Source: an uncultured Allomuricauda sp. (GTDB lineage: Bacteria; Bacteroidota; Bacteroidia; Flavobacteriales; Flavobacteriaceae). From it: a stretch of 64,000 bases of DNA. The notes under the pieces are model-generated. The model did not search any database. It was not told where the DNA came from and was given only the letters and a program-made list of their open reading frames with translations. The position numbers and the translations under genes are program-made. The stretch is from positions 1,302,001 to 1,366,000 of the forward strand of contig NZ_CANMUU010000002.1 in assembly GCF_947501165.1 (NCBI RefSeq). Reading direction: 5' to 3'. Shown in pieces: positions 1-8,417 of the stretch (the stretch's first letter is position 1; the number at the start of each line of letters is the position of its first letter).

Positions 1-579
1 TTTAATGATATCTTCCTGGACCTTGGGAGTTGCGGTAGCGGTAAGGCCAATTATCGGAATATCATTCCCTAACCTTCCAATTATACTTTTTAAGTTTCGG
101 TACTCAGGTCTAAAATCATGGCCCCATTCCGAAATACAATGTGCTTCATCCACGGCAACGAAAGAGAGAGCGACCGAACTCAGAAAATCCACATTTTCTT
201 CTTTGGTCAATGATTCTGGTGCCACATACAGGAGCTTGGTAACTCCATTACAAATATCTTCCTTAACCTGTTTAACCTCCGTTTTGGTCAATGAAGAGTT
301 GAGCACATGGGCAATGCCATGCTCTTCTGAAACACCTCGGATGGCATCTACCTGATTTTTCATTAAAGCAATAAGGGGGGAAACTACTATAGCGGTCCCT
401 TCCTTCATCAAAGCTGGGAGCTGATAACAAAGTGACTTGCCCCCTCCTGTGGGCATAATTACAAAAGTATCTTTGTCTTGTGTAATATTCTTGATAACAT
501 CTTCCTGAAGACCCTTGAACTGTGAAAATCCAAAATATTTTTTGAGGGACTCAAGTAAGTCGGAGTTTGTAAGACTCAT
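1..579 (-). CDS. recQ: ATP-dependent DNA helicase RecQ, N-terminal part (cut by window edge)
   Basis: Superfamily 2 3'-5' DNA helicase used in recombination and replication-fork repair. The first 193 codons are present and the frame is open to the window edge. Visible motifs are Walker A MPTGGGKS (residues 42-49) and Walker B DEAH (144-147), followed by the RecQ-specific region EWGHDFRPEY and motif III LTATAT. The ATG at 577-579 gives the usual short N-terminus. The zinc-binding, RQC and HRDC parts lie outside the window. It is divergent from kdsD across about 160 bp. Identification is firm; the absence of the C-terminus is only the window edge. Confidence 0.93.
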   Translation of the reverse strand, partial: MSLTNSDLLESLKKYFGFSQFKGLQEDVIKNITQDKDTFVIMPTGGGKSLCYQLPALMKEGTAIVVSPLIALMKNQVDAIRGVSEEHGIAHVLNSSLTKTEVKQVKEDICNGVTKLLYVAPESLTKEENVDFLSSVALSFVAVDEAHCISEWGHDFRPEYRNLKSIIGRLGNDIPIIGLTATATPKVQEDIIK

Positions 580-703
580 TTCCGTATTTCTGTTTAAACC
601 TATCAACCATTAAAGAAGAATTTTTCTCCAACATTTAGAACCCTAATTTAACAAAGAGTCACTTTCATCAACACATAAATAGTCTGGTAAAAGATAGTTT
701 GTT

Positions 704-711
704 TAGTTTTG
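704..711 (+). promoter_or_regulatory. Bacteroidota-type -7 box before kdsD
   Basis: TAGTTTTG matches the Bacteroidota -7 consensus TAnnTTTG and lies 30 bp before the kdsD start. An upstream CTG at 684-686 is only a weak -33 element. It probably drives the kdsD-tatC-AhpD-like-lptB operon. Confidence 0.45.
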
Positions 712-741
712 TAATCTTAAATATAAGACATTCTTTTAGGA

Positions 742-1734
742 ATGCAACCCAATAAACTTTTAATTAACTTGAGCGACACACAGTCCATTTTATCCATTGC
801 CAAACGTACGATTGAAATTGAGAGCAAGGCCATAGCCAATCTTGTAAATTACCTGGATGACGAATTTGCCGAAGCTGTCCAACATATTATGGAAAGCAAT
901 GGCAGAGTTGTGGTTTCTGGCGTTGGGAAAAGTGCCATTATTGCATCCAAGATTGTGGCTACCTTAAATTCTACGGGAACTCCCGCCATTTTTATGCATG
1001 CTGCGGATGCGATACATGGCGATTTAGGAACGGTTCAACAAAATGATGTGGTCATTTGCCTATCTAAAAGTGGAAACACGCCAGAGATAAAGGCCTTAAT
1101 TCCACTTATCAAACTCAGGAAAAACAAGTTGATTGGCGTTACGGGAAACATGGATTCCGTTTTGGCCAAGCAAGCTGATTTTACACTAAATACTTTTGTA
1201 GAAAAGGAAGCCTGCCCCAATAACTTGGCTCCTACCACAAGTACTTCGGCCCAATTGGCCATGGGAGATGCACTTGCCATCTGTCTTTTGGAACTTAGAG
1301 GTTTTAGTAGTGATGATTTTGCAAAATATCATCCGGGAGGTACTCTAGGAAAGAAATTGTACCTACGTGTCTCCGACATAGCGGCTCAGAATCAAAAACC
1401 CAAGGTCGGCATAAACTCCAGTGTAAAAGAAGTAATTGTTGAAATCTCGGAAAAAATGTTGGGGGCAACAGCCGTTATGGACAACGATAAAGTAGTTGGT
1501 GTAATCACGGATGGAGATATTAGAAGAATGCTGAAAAAACATGATAACATAAGTGCTTTGACCGCAAAAGAAATTATGACCCACAATCCAAAATCCGTTA
1601 CTAAAGACACTTTGGCCGTAAAGGCATTGGAACTGCTTCAGGAAAAAGGGATATCCCAACTCTTGGTTTTAGATGGCAAAGAATATCAAGGAGTGGTTCA
1701 TATCCATAATCTCATAAACGAGGGAATTCTGTAA
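742..1734 (+). CDS. kdsD: D-arabinose 5-phosphate isomerase (KdsD/KpsF/GutQ family)
   Basis: Interconverts D-ribulose 5-phosphate and D-arabinose 5-phosphate in the cytoplasm, the first step towards Kdo for lipopolysaccharide. At 330 residues it has the standard family build: a SIS sugar-isomerase domain (about 40-190, with SGVGKS at 59-64, SKSGNTPE at 108-115 and a later HPGGTLG) and two CBS domains (about 210-330). It heads an operon; its stop overlaps the tatC start by one base. Linkage to lptB fits a role in LPS supply. The substrate is assigned from the family and is not proved by the sequence. Confidence 0.93.
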   Translation: MQPNKLLINLSDTQSILSIAKRTIEIESKAIANLVNYLDDEFAEAVQHIMESNGRVVVSGVGKSAIIASKIVATLNSTGTPAIFMHAADAIHGDLGTVQQNDVVICLSKSGNTPEIKALIPLIKLRKNKLIGVTGNMDSVLAKQADFTLNTFVEKEACPNNLAPTTSTSAQLAMGDALAICLLELRGFSSDDFAKYHPGGTLGKKLYLRVSDIAAQNQKPKVGINSSVKEVIVEISEKMLGATAVMDNDKVVGVITDGDIRRMLKKHDNISALTAKEIMTHNPKSVTKDTLAVKALELLQEKGISQLLVLDGKEYQGVVHIHNLINEGIL

Positions 1735-2570
1735 TGGCAAAGACTACTACTCAAGACCCCAATGAAATGTCCTTTTTGGACCATCTGGAAGAATTACGAT
1801 GGCATTTGATCCGTTCCACCATTGCTATTGTTGTAGTGGCATGTGTTGCCTTTGTAATGAAAGATTTCATTTTTGATACCATCATTTTTGGGCCTAAAAA
1901 AATGGACTTTCCTACCTATCAGTTCTTTTGTAGAATAGCCACTTTTTTCGGAATTGATTCTGAATTTTGCTCAGACTCGCTTCCCTTTACCATTCAAAAT
2001 CGAACCATGGCGGGGCAGTTTTCCGCCCATATTTGGACATCCATTTGGGCCGGATTCATATTGGCATTCCCCTATGTGCTATGGGAACTATGGAAATTTA
2101 TCAGTCCGGGACTTCATCCCAAGGAGAGAAAATATTCCAAAGGTTTTATTCTAGTAGCTTCCTCCCTATTCTTTATGGGTGTACTTTTTGGATACTACGT
2201 AGTCGCTCCTTTGTCCATAAATTTTTTGGGGACGTATCAAGTTAGCAAAGAGGTTTTGAACGAGATTGATATTAGTTCTTTCATAGCCACAGTGAGAGCT
2301 TCGGTGATTGCATGTGGAATCATGTTTGAATTGCCTATTATCATTTATTTCCTAACGAAAGTTGGACTGGTTACGCCGGAAATTCTCAAAAAATATCGAA
2401 AAATTGCATTGGTCATCGTCCTTATTTTATCAGCTATAATTACTCCACCCGATATAGCTAGTCAAATTGTGGTTGCCGTTCCTGTTTTGATTCTATATCA
2501 AATCAGCATCTACATCTCAAAAGTTGTACTGAAAAAAGAAGCAAAAAAAGCAAAGCAAAATGCCAGGTAA
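1734..2570 (+). CDS. tatC: Sec-independent protein translocase subunit TatC
   Basis: Integral inner-membrane subunit of the twin-arginine translocase that recognises folded proteins bearing RR signal peptides. The 278-residue protein has the conserved cytoplasmic N-terminal signature (MSFLDHLEELRWHL, residues 12-25) and about six hydrophobic segments, with a periplasmic insertion between the first two that is common in Bacteroidota. The C-terminus is short and lysine-rich. It overlaps kdsD by 1 bp and the next gene by 11 bp, so translation is probably coupled. No tatA/B is in the window. Confidence 0.95.
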   Translation: MAKTTTQDPNEMSFLDHLEELRWHLIRSTIAIVVVACVAFVMKDFIFDTIIFGPKKMDFPTYQFFCRIATFFGIDSEFCSDSLPFTIQNRTMAGQFSAHIWTSIWAGFILAFPYVLWELWKFISPGLHPKERKYSKGFILVASSLFFMGVLFGYYVVAPLSINFLGTYQVSKEVLNEIDISSFIATVRASVIACGIMFELPIIIYFLTKVGLVTPEILKKYRKIALVIVLILSAIITPPDIASQIVVAVPVLILYQISIYISKVVLKKEAKKAKQNAR

Positions 2571-2910
2571 AGTAGAAGAATTCAATGCCTATCGTTCCAA
2601 AATGAACGAAAAAATATTGGCAGACAATAACAAAATCATCAAGCGTATTTTCAATTTGGACACCAATGCCTTTATGGAAGGTGCTTTGGATGTGAAAACC
2701 AAAGAATTATTGGGTTTGGTAGCTTCCGCGGTTTTACGATGTGATGATTGTGTAAGTTATCATCTAGAAAGTGTTAAAGAAGCTGGGGCCAGCAAAGAAG
2801 AGGTAATGGAAACCTTGGGCATAGCCACATTGATAGGAGGTACCATAGTGATTCCACACCTAAGGAGAGCCTACGAATATTGGGAAGCACTTGAGGAAAC
2901 GGAATCCTAA
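2560..2910 (+). CDS. Carboxymuconolactone decarboxylase / AhpD-like family protein
   Basis: Small (116 residues) all-helical protein with the AhpD-type redox signature: Cys61-x2-Cys64 (CDDC) followed by His68. Families with the CxxC-x3-H motif are usually peroxidase-associated disulfide reductases rather than true decarboxylases. There is no signal peptide, so it is cytoplasmic. It overlaps tatC by 11 bp and precedes lptB by 57 bp. A direct link to Tat or LPS export is not evident. Family assignment is secure; substrate is unknown. Confidence 0.85.
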   Translation: MPGKVEEFNAYRSKMNEKILADNNKIIKRIFNLDTNAFMEGALDVKTKELLGLVASAVLRCDDCVSYHLESVKEAGASKEEVMETLGIATLIGGTIVIPHLRRAYEYWEALEETES

Positions 2911-2967
2911 AAAGATGATAAAACCCATATCAATCATTGCGAATATCATTAGATTTGGCACGTTTAT

Positions 2968-3708
2968 ATGAAGCTTAGGGCAGAAAACATAATGAAGGCC
3001 TATCGTGGGCGTAAGGTAGTAAAAGGTATCAGCCTTGAGGTAAACCAAGGAGAAATTGTAGGTCTTTTAGGGCCCAACGGTGCCGGAAAAACCACTTCGT
3101 TTTACATGATTGTTGGCTTGATTAAACCCAACGGGGGCCAGATTTTTTTAGATGACATGGAGATAACTTCGTTCCCCATGTATAAAAGAGCCCAGAATGG
3201 TATTGGTTATTTGGCCCAAGAAGCCTCTGTTTTTAGGAAACTCAGTATTGAAAAAAATATTCTGAGTGTATTGCAGCTTACCAAGTTGAGCAAAAAAGAG
3301 CAACACATGAAAATGGAGTCGCTCATTGATGAGTTTGGTTTAGGCCATATTCGCAAAAACCGAGGTGATTTACTTTCAGGTGGGGAACGCAGACGTACAG
3401 AAATTGCCAGGGCATTGGCCACCGACCCCAAGTTTATATTGTTGGACGAGCCTTTTGCAGGAGTAGACCCTGTGGCAGTAGAGGATATTCAACGTATCGT
3501 GGCCCAATTGAAAAATAAGAACATAGGTATTTTAATTACCGACCACAACGTACAAGAAACTCTGGCCATTACAGAACGGTCCTATCTCATGTTCGAAGGA
3601 GGAATTCTTAAAGCAGGTATTCCTGAAGATTTGGCCAAGGATGAAATGGTTAGAAAAGTATATTTAGGACAAAATTTTGAGCTTAGAAAGAAAAAGCTCA
3701 ATTTCTAA
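2968..3708 (+). CDS. lptB: LPS export ABC transporter ATP-binding protein LptB
   Basis: ATPase that powers lipopolysaccharide extraction from the inner membrane with LptF/G (not in this window). At 246 residues it has Walker A GPNGAGKT (35-42), the LptB-type signature LLSGGERRRTEIARAL (about 135-150), Walker B LLDEP (158-162) with the following FAGVDP, and the H-loop ITDHNVQET. The GERRR signature and length separate LptB from other ABC ATPases. It is the last gene of the kdsD operon; its stop overlaps the stop of convergent pssA. Confidence 0.95.
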   Translation: MKLRAENIMKAYRGRKVVKGISLEVNQGEIVGLLGPNGAGKTTSFYMIVGLIKPNGGQIFLDDMEITSFPMYKRAQNGIGYLAQEASVFRKLSIEKNILSVLQLTKLSKKEQHMKMESLIDEFGLGHIRKNRGDLLSGGERRRTEIARALATDPKFILLDEPFAGVDPVAVEDIQRIVAQLKNKNIGILITDHNVQETLAITERSYLMFEGGILKAGIPEDLAKDEMVRKVYLGQNFELRKKKLNF

Positions 3709-4463
3709 TTACCACTTGTCTTCATCAGTAAGGACATTAAAACATAGAGGACAATAATGATAGGTACAGCCAAAAACTTTAAAGTCAACAAAAGTACCAG
3801 ACTTCCAATTAAAAAGAGATAACGTACTTCGTTTCCCTTGAATCCCCAATGTTTAAATTTTAAAGCGAACAGTTCAATATTGGCGTTTAAAAGAAAGGCA
3901 CTCAATAAGGTTAAAACAATTAAAAACCATTCGTTAAGGATAATCGCATTTAATGCATCATTGGAATGATACAACAGAATAAGTGGTAAGGATAGAACCA
4001 GTAAAGCATTGGCAGGGGTAGGCAATCCTATAAATGAACTCACTTGGTCTTCATCAATATTAAACTTGGCCAAGCGATAGGCTGAAGCTAAGGTGATTAT
4101 AAATCCCAATAAGGAGATTGTATAGAACTTACCTCCAAACCATATCATAGTTTGTGTATTTTCATAACCAATCAAATTATCGGCACTCCACCCCCCAGTT
4201 TGAGACATATTCAACAACTGAAACATTACAATCCCTGGAACTACACCGCTGGTAACCATATCCGCAAGGGAATCCAACTGCACTCCTATTTCACTCTGCA
4301 CTTTGAGCATACGGGCAGCAAGACCATCCAAAAAATCAAAGAAAATACCTAGAAAAACAAAGAGTGCGGCCAATTCCAGTTTGTTGAGCACAGCAAAAAC
4401 AACCGCTATGCATCCGCTAAAAAGATTTAAAAGGGTAATGAAATTAGGGATGTGTTGTTTCAT
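3705..4463 (-). CDS. pssA: CDP-diacylglycerol-serine O-phosphatidyltransferase
   Basis: Membrane enzyme making phosphatidylserine, the precursor of phosphatidylethanolamine. The CDP-alcohol phosphotransferase signature is perfect: D46-G47-x2-A50-R51-x8-G60-x3-D64-x3-D68. Around it are about seven to eight hydrophobic segments in 252 residues, typical of type II PssA. The ATG gives a short cytoplasmic N-terminus (MKQHIPNF), as usual. It converges on lptB with a 4-bp stop overlap, so any shared terminator would have to lie inside coding sequence. It looks monocistronic. Confidence 0.94.
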   Translation of the reverse strand: MKQHIPNFITLLNLFSGCIAVVFAVLNKLELAALFVFLGIFFDFLDGLAARMLKVQSEIGVQLDSLADMVTSGVVPGIVMFQLLNMSQTGGWSADNLIGYENTQTMIWFGGKFYTISLLGFIITLASAYRLAKFNIDEDQVSSFIGLPTPANALLVLSLPLILLYHSNDALNAIILNEWFLIVLTLLSAFLLNANIELFALKFKHWGFKGNEVRYLFLIGSLVLLLTLKFLAVPIIIVLYVLMSLLMKTSGN

Positions 4464-4568
4464 AAAGGGTTAGATTTTGGTAAAAATAACCTAAAAAAAT
4501 AGAGTGTGATTGCCTAAACACTAGGCTATGTTGGTTTTATTCTGATATTTGCCAAGTCAACAACATCT

Positions 4569-5744
4569 ATGAGAATACGTATATTACTTTCCTTGATTTT
4601 ACTGTTCTCAAGCAGTATTGGATTAAGCCAAGTTCCAGGACTTTCAAATAACTCCCAGATCAGTGTACTTACATGCGCAACCGGGGACCAACTCTATTCA
4701 ACATTTGGGCACACTGCTATTCGGGTTCAAGATCCCATTCTGGGCATTGATGTGGTATATAACTATGGAACTTTTGATTTTGACCAGCCTAACTTTTATC
4801 TAAATTTTGTCAAAGGCAAAATGATATACTCCCTATCCAGAAGGTCTTTTGACAACTTTCTTTTTGAGTATGAACTAGAAAAACGATGGGTAAAAGAGCA
4901 AATTCTTGATTTGACACTTGGACAAAAAAATGAGTTTCTTGCTTTTTTAGAAAATAACTACCTCCCGGAAAATCGCGATTATCTATATGACCCCCTACTT
5001 AACAATTGTTCTAGCATCACAGGAGATATTCTGAAGAAATTATTTGGCGATTCCATTGTCTTTGGAGAATCACATCTTAACGAACAATTTACCTTCCGTC
5101 AGTTGGTAAGACAATTTCTAAACCTTAATTCATGGTCTTCTTTTGGGATTGATTTAGCTTTTGGTTCTTTGGTAGACCGCAAGGCCACGGTAAGGGAACA
5201 TATGTTTTTGCCATATTATACTATGGACCAAATAGACAACACAACCATTGACGGCAAGCCTTTGGTAATGAGAACACGTGATATTCTAGATTACTCCGAA
5301 CAAGAGCCAAACGGGTATTTTCCGCTATCTCCTTTGTTTTGGCTTTCATTGTTTTTAGTTTTTGTTGGAATCATTACATATTTGGACACACGACATAAGA
5401 CTAGGAGTACATGGTTGGATTTTTCCATGTTGTTGATTTCTGGTTTAGTAGGTTTAGCACTTTTACTTCTATGGATCGCTACAGACCATACATCCACGCC
5501 ATACAATTACAATATTCTTTGGGCATTTCCACTCAACTTAGTGGTTGCTTTCATCCTTATCTTCCAACCTCAACTTCCGGAATGGACACCTCTGTATATT
5601 ATCCTTGCCTTGGGTTTGATTGGATTAGTTCTACTGCTTTGGATTTTTGGGGTTCAGGTCTTTTCCCCCGTTTTGATTCCCATATTCCTAGCTTTGGGAA
5701 TTCGGTATTGGTATTTACTCCGTTGTTTTAGATTAAAATATTGA
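4569..5744 (+). CDS. DUF4105 / Lnb-like lipoprotein N-acyltransferase, membrane protein
   Basis: 391-residue envelope protein: a signal peptide (cleavage near SIGLSQ, residue 21), a periplasmic DUF4105 domain (about 30-230) and a C-terminal block of about five membrane helices (255-390). DUF4105 is the N-terminal domain of Lnb, a thiol-dependent enzyme that N-acylates lipoproteins in Bacteroidota. Candidate catalytic residues are conserved here: His48 in STFGHTAIRV and Cys147 in LLNNCSS. The next gene, an ABC-F ATPase, follows after 13 bp. The family call is good; the acyltransferase role is by homology only. Confidence 0.8.
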   Translation: MRIRILLSLILLFSSSIGLSQVPGLSNNSQISVLTCATGDQLYSTFGHTAIRVQDPILGIDVVYNYGTFDFDQPNFYLNFVKGKMIYSLSRRSFDNFLFEYELEKRWVKEQILDLTLGQKNEFLAFLENNYLPENRDYLYDPLLNNCSSITGDILKKLFGDSIVFGESHLNEQFTFRQLVRQFLNLNSWSSFGIDLAFGSLVDRKATVREHMFLPYYTMDQIDNTTIDGKPLVMRTRDILDYSEQEPNGYFPLSPLFWLSLFLVFVGIITYLDTRHKTRSTWLDFSMLLISGLVGLALLLLWIATDHTSTPYNYNILWAFPLNLVVAFILIFQPQLPEWTPLYIILALGLIGLVLLLWIFGVQVFSPVLIPIFLALGIRYWYLLRCFRLKY

Positions 5745-5757
5745 AAACCCCTATTGA

Positions 5758-7632
5758 ATGAATCTGCTTACCGTAGAAAATATCGCAAAGTCTTATGGGG
5801 AATTAGTGTTGTTCTCCAATCTTTCCTTTGGAATAAATAAAGGGCAGAAAATTGCGTTGGTCGCTAAAAACGGAAGTGGGAAGACTTCCATATTGAACAT
5901 TATTTCAGGAAAAGATGTTCCAGAAACCGGTCAAGTCACTAAGAGAAAGGGAATACAAGTAGCCTTTTTAGAGCAAGAACCGGCTCTAGACCCAAACCTA
6001 ACGGTAGAACAGTCTATCCTAAGCTCAGAAAATCCAATCTTAAAAATAATATCTAATTACGAAAAGGCATTACAAAATCCGGATGATTCCGAGCAATATC
6101 AAAAAGCTTTTGAAGCCATGGAACAGCATAATGCATGGGATTTTGAAACCCAGTACAAACAAGTGTTGTTCAAACTGCATTTATCAGATTTAAATGTAAA
6201 AGTAGGCGCACTATCTGGAGGGCAAAAAAAACGATTAGCACTCGCAAGTGCACTGCTCAATAAACCTGATTTATTGATTCTTGATGAGCCCACAAACCAT
6301 TTGGATTTGGATATGATTGAGTGGTTGGAAGCATATTTTTCCAAGGAGAACCTTTCCCTTTTCATGGTCACCCACGATAGGTATTTTCTGGAACGGGTCT
6401 GCAACGAAATTCTGGAACTGGACAATAAGCTGTTGTACAGTTACAAGGGCAATTACTCTTACTATTTAAGGGAAAAAGAAGCGAGACAGGAACGAGAGGC
6501 CGTAGAACAGCATAAAAACAAAATACTCTTCAAAAAAGAACTGGATTGGATGCGAAGACAGCCTAAGGCAAGGACCACTAAATCCAAATCCAGAATTGAT
6601 GATTTCCAAGAAATCAAACAAAAGGCAAAAAAAAGAAGAGAAGACCATCAGGTGCAACTGGAACTAAATATGGAGCGTTTAGGCAATAAAATTCTAGAGC
6701 TCCATAATATTTCCAAATCTTTTGGGGATAAAACAATACTCTCCAAGTTCAGCTATAATTTTATTAAAGGTGAGCGAGTTGGGATTATTGGTCAAAATGG
6801 AACAGGTAAATCCACCTTTCTGAACATACTTACCCAAAGTGAGGGGTTGGATTCTGGGAAAATTGTGGCAGGTGAAACCGTGAAGTTCGGGTACTATACC
6901 CAAAAAGGCATCCCCATAAAAGAAGGACAAAAGGTTATTGATGTCATCCGTGAGTTTGGAGATTATATTCCCCTTAAAAAAGGAAAACAGATTTCTGCCC
7001 AGCAACTCTTGGAGCGTTTTCTTTTTGACCGAAAAAAACAATATGATTTTGTAGAGAAACTTAGCGGAGGAGAACGCAAACGTCTTTATTTATGTACGGT
7101 TTTAATTCAAAACCCTAACTTTCTTATCCTGGATGAACCCACCAACGATTTGGATATAGTGACCTTAAATGTTTTGGAAAGCTTTCTATTGGATTTTCCT
7201 GGGTGCTTGGTCATAGTGTCTCACGACAGGTATTTTATGGATAAAATCGTGGACCACCTTTTTGTATTTAAGGGAGAAGGTATCATTGAAGATTTTCCAG
7301 GAAATTATTCAGACTATCGAGCTTATGAAAATAGCCGCATAATTGAAGACCGAAAGAATAAGGAAACTGTAGAGAAAGAAGAGAAGATTCATTGGAGACA
7401 ACGCGAGACCTCGGGAAAACTTTCCTATCAAGAGCAAAAAGAACATAAACAACTGGAAAAGGATATTCAAAAACTAGAAGAACAGAAAAAAACACTTCAA
7501 AACAAGTTTTCCGATGCTGAGCTTACCTCAGATGAAATCAAAGACCTTTCCATTCAACTTAGTAAAATTACGGACGCATTGGAAGAAAAAACAGAGCGTT
7601 GGTTCGAACTTTCCGCAATCCTTGAAGGGTAG
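5758..7632 (+). CDS. ABC-F family ATPase (Uup/YfmR type)
   Basis: Soluble tandem ABC ATPase without membrane segments, of the ribosome-associated ABC-F group. First ATPase: AKNGSGKTS (36-44), LSGGQKKRLALA, LLILDEPTNHLD. Second ATPase: GQNGTGKST, LSGGERKRLYL, FLILDEPTNDLD. The charged linker between them and the C-terminal coiled coil (about 540-624, rich in E/K/Q) match the Uup subgroup, which acts on ribosomes or branched DNA. 624 residues is normal. It lies 13 bp after the Lnb-like gene and 2 bp before the next gene. Confidence 0.92.
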   Translation: MNLLTVENIAKSYGELVLFSNLSFGINKGQKIALVAKNGSGKTSILNIISGKDVPETGQVTKRKGIQVAFLEQEPALDPNLTVEQSILSSENPILKIISNYEKALQNPDDSEQYQKAFEAMEQHNAWDFETQYKQVLFKLHLSDLNVKVGALSGGQKKRLALASALLNKPDLLILDEPTNHLDLDMIEWLEAYFSKENLSLFMVTHDRYFLERVCNEILELDNKLLYSYKGNYSYYLREKEARQEREAVEQHKNKILFKKELDWMRRQPKARTTKSKSRIDDFQEIKQKAKKRREDHQVQLELNMERLGNKILELHNISKSFGDKTILSKFSYNFIKGERVGIIGQNGTGKSTFLNILTQSEGLDSGKIVAGETVKFGYYTQKGIPIKEGQKVIDVIREFGDYIPLKKGKQISAQQLLERFLFDRKKQYDFVEKLSGGERKRLYLCTVLIQNPNFLILDEPTNDLDIVTLNVLESFLLDFPGCLVIVSHDRYFMDKIVDHLFVFKGEGIIEDFPGNYSDYRAYENSRIIEDRKNKETVEKEEKIHWRQRETSGKLSYQEQKEHKQLEKDIQKLEEQKKTLQNKFSDAELTSDEIKDLSIQLSKITDALEEKTERWFELSAILEG

Positions 7633-7634
7633 AA

Positions 7635-8135
7635 ATGAGTTTTAGGCTAAAATCGTATTTCAAGTTTCTTGTAAAGTCTACTAACCAACATGGAATCCAT
7701 TCTCCTTTTGTTTTTAATTATTTGACCAAGTGTTTGTATACGAAACCGAAAAAGTCAAAAGATAAAAGTATCAATGTCTTGCTAAAAAGCATACCGTATT
7801 TCAATGCCAAATCAGTTTCGGTTCAAGGCAATGATGCTGTTAAAGAAGAATTAGACTTAAATTTTCAAACCCCCTTTAAAAAGGGAAATCCCATCGATAT
7901 CCTGTATTTTGAATCCGCTTTAAATCAAAATCCAAAACAAGTTTTTTCCAATTTTCAATTGCATAACGACAGCTTGATAGTGCTTGGAGGAATTTATAAC
8001 TCCAAGGAAACATTTTCACATTGGATGGAGTTCACAAAAAACGAAAAGGTCACAGTAAGTATGGATTTATTCCATTGCGGTTTACTTTTCATTCGCAAAG
8101 AGCAAGTAAAACAACATTTTACGATTCGGATTTAA
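7635..8135 (+). CDS. Decayed class I SAM methyltransferase-like protein
   Basis: 166 residues. The N-terminus (NQHGIHSPFVFNYLTKCLY, about 18-36) and C-terminus (KVTVSMDLFHCGLLF...EQVKQHFTIR) are what I recall from flavobacterial class I SAM-dependent methyltransferases of about 240-260 residues. The middle, which should carry the SAM-binding ELGTSLG loop, is absent. Positions expected to read DFIFFDGNH and IFDDIYW read DILYFESAL and VLGGIYN, losing the acidic residues. The frame itself is intact, with start 2 bp after the ABC-F gene. It is probably a pseudo-enzyme or a gene in decay; family comparison is from memory. Confidence 0.65.
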   Translation: MSFRLKSYFKFLVKSTNQHGIHSPFVFNYLTKCLYTKPKKSKDKSINVLLKSIPYFNAKSVSVQGNDAVKEELDLNFQTPFKKGNPIDILYFESALNQNPKQVFSNFQLHNDSLIVLGGIYNSKETFSHWMEFTKNEKVTVSMDLFHCGLLFIRKEQVKQHFTIRI

Positions 8136-8165
8136 AAAGGTATTTTTAATTGAGAAAGGTTTAGT

Positions 8166-8303
8166 ATGGATGATACCATTTATATCATTTTAGGAGGGTT
8201 GGCCGTAGTATACTTTATAGTATTTTTTACCAACAAAAGGAGGCAAAAAAGAAGGAAGTCGAGAAGATTCATGGAAGGGAAACGTAGACACGATGACCAA
8301 TGA
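8166..8303 (+). CDS. Small single-span membrane protein with a basic tail
   Basis: 45 codons from ATG at 8166 to TGA at 8301. One hydrophobic helix (IYIILGGLAVVYFIVFF, about residues 5-21) is followed by a strongly basic cytoplasmic-type tail (KRRQKRRKSRR). It is 30 bp after the methyltransferase relic on the same strand. The clean helix-plus-Arg/Lys layout argues for a real gene, though no family is recognised and no strong ribosome-binding site is seen. Confidence 0.5.
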   Translation: MDDTIYIILGGLAVVYFIVFFTNKRRQKRRKSRRFMEGKRRHDDQ

Positions 8304-8324
8304 TCAACGTTCAATTAGCATTGT

Positions 8325-8408
8325 ACAATCGACAATGAACAATCTACAAGCAACAATCTGCAAGGAACAATGATTATTGGCTTATTGTGAATTGGTAATT
8401 GATAACTG
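8325..8408. repeat. Degenerate 7-bp tandem array that inverts half way
   Basis: From 8325 to 8373 seven consecutive 7-bp units follow the pattern ACAATNN; unit 4 is ACAAGCA and unit 6 is GCAAGGA. From 8374 the same word appears in reverse complement: ATTG starts at 8376, 8384, 8391 and 8398 (spacing 8, 7, 7). The left edge forms a perfect palindrome ATTGTACAAT (8320-8329). The two halves can pair as a long imperfect hairpin ending just before the adenosyltransferase start at 8418. Confidence 0.75.
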
Positions 8409-8417
8409 GAAAGAAGA

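Noticed and set aside
1..579. Truncated recQ as a pseudogene
   Set aside because: The frame is intact to the window edge; the missing C-terminus is outside the window.
1035..1659. Several minus-strand open frames inside kdsD, and similar frames inside other large genes
   Set aside because: They are antisense shadows of firmly identified genes with no family signal or start context.
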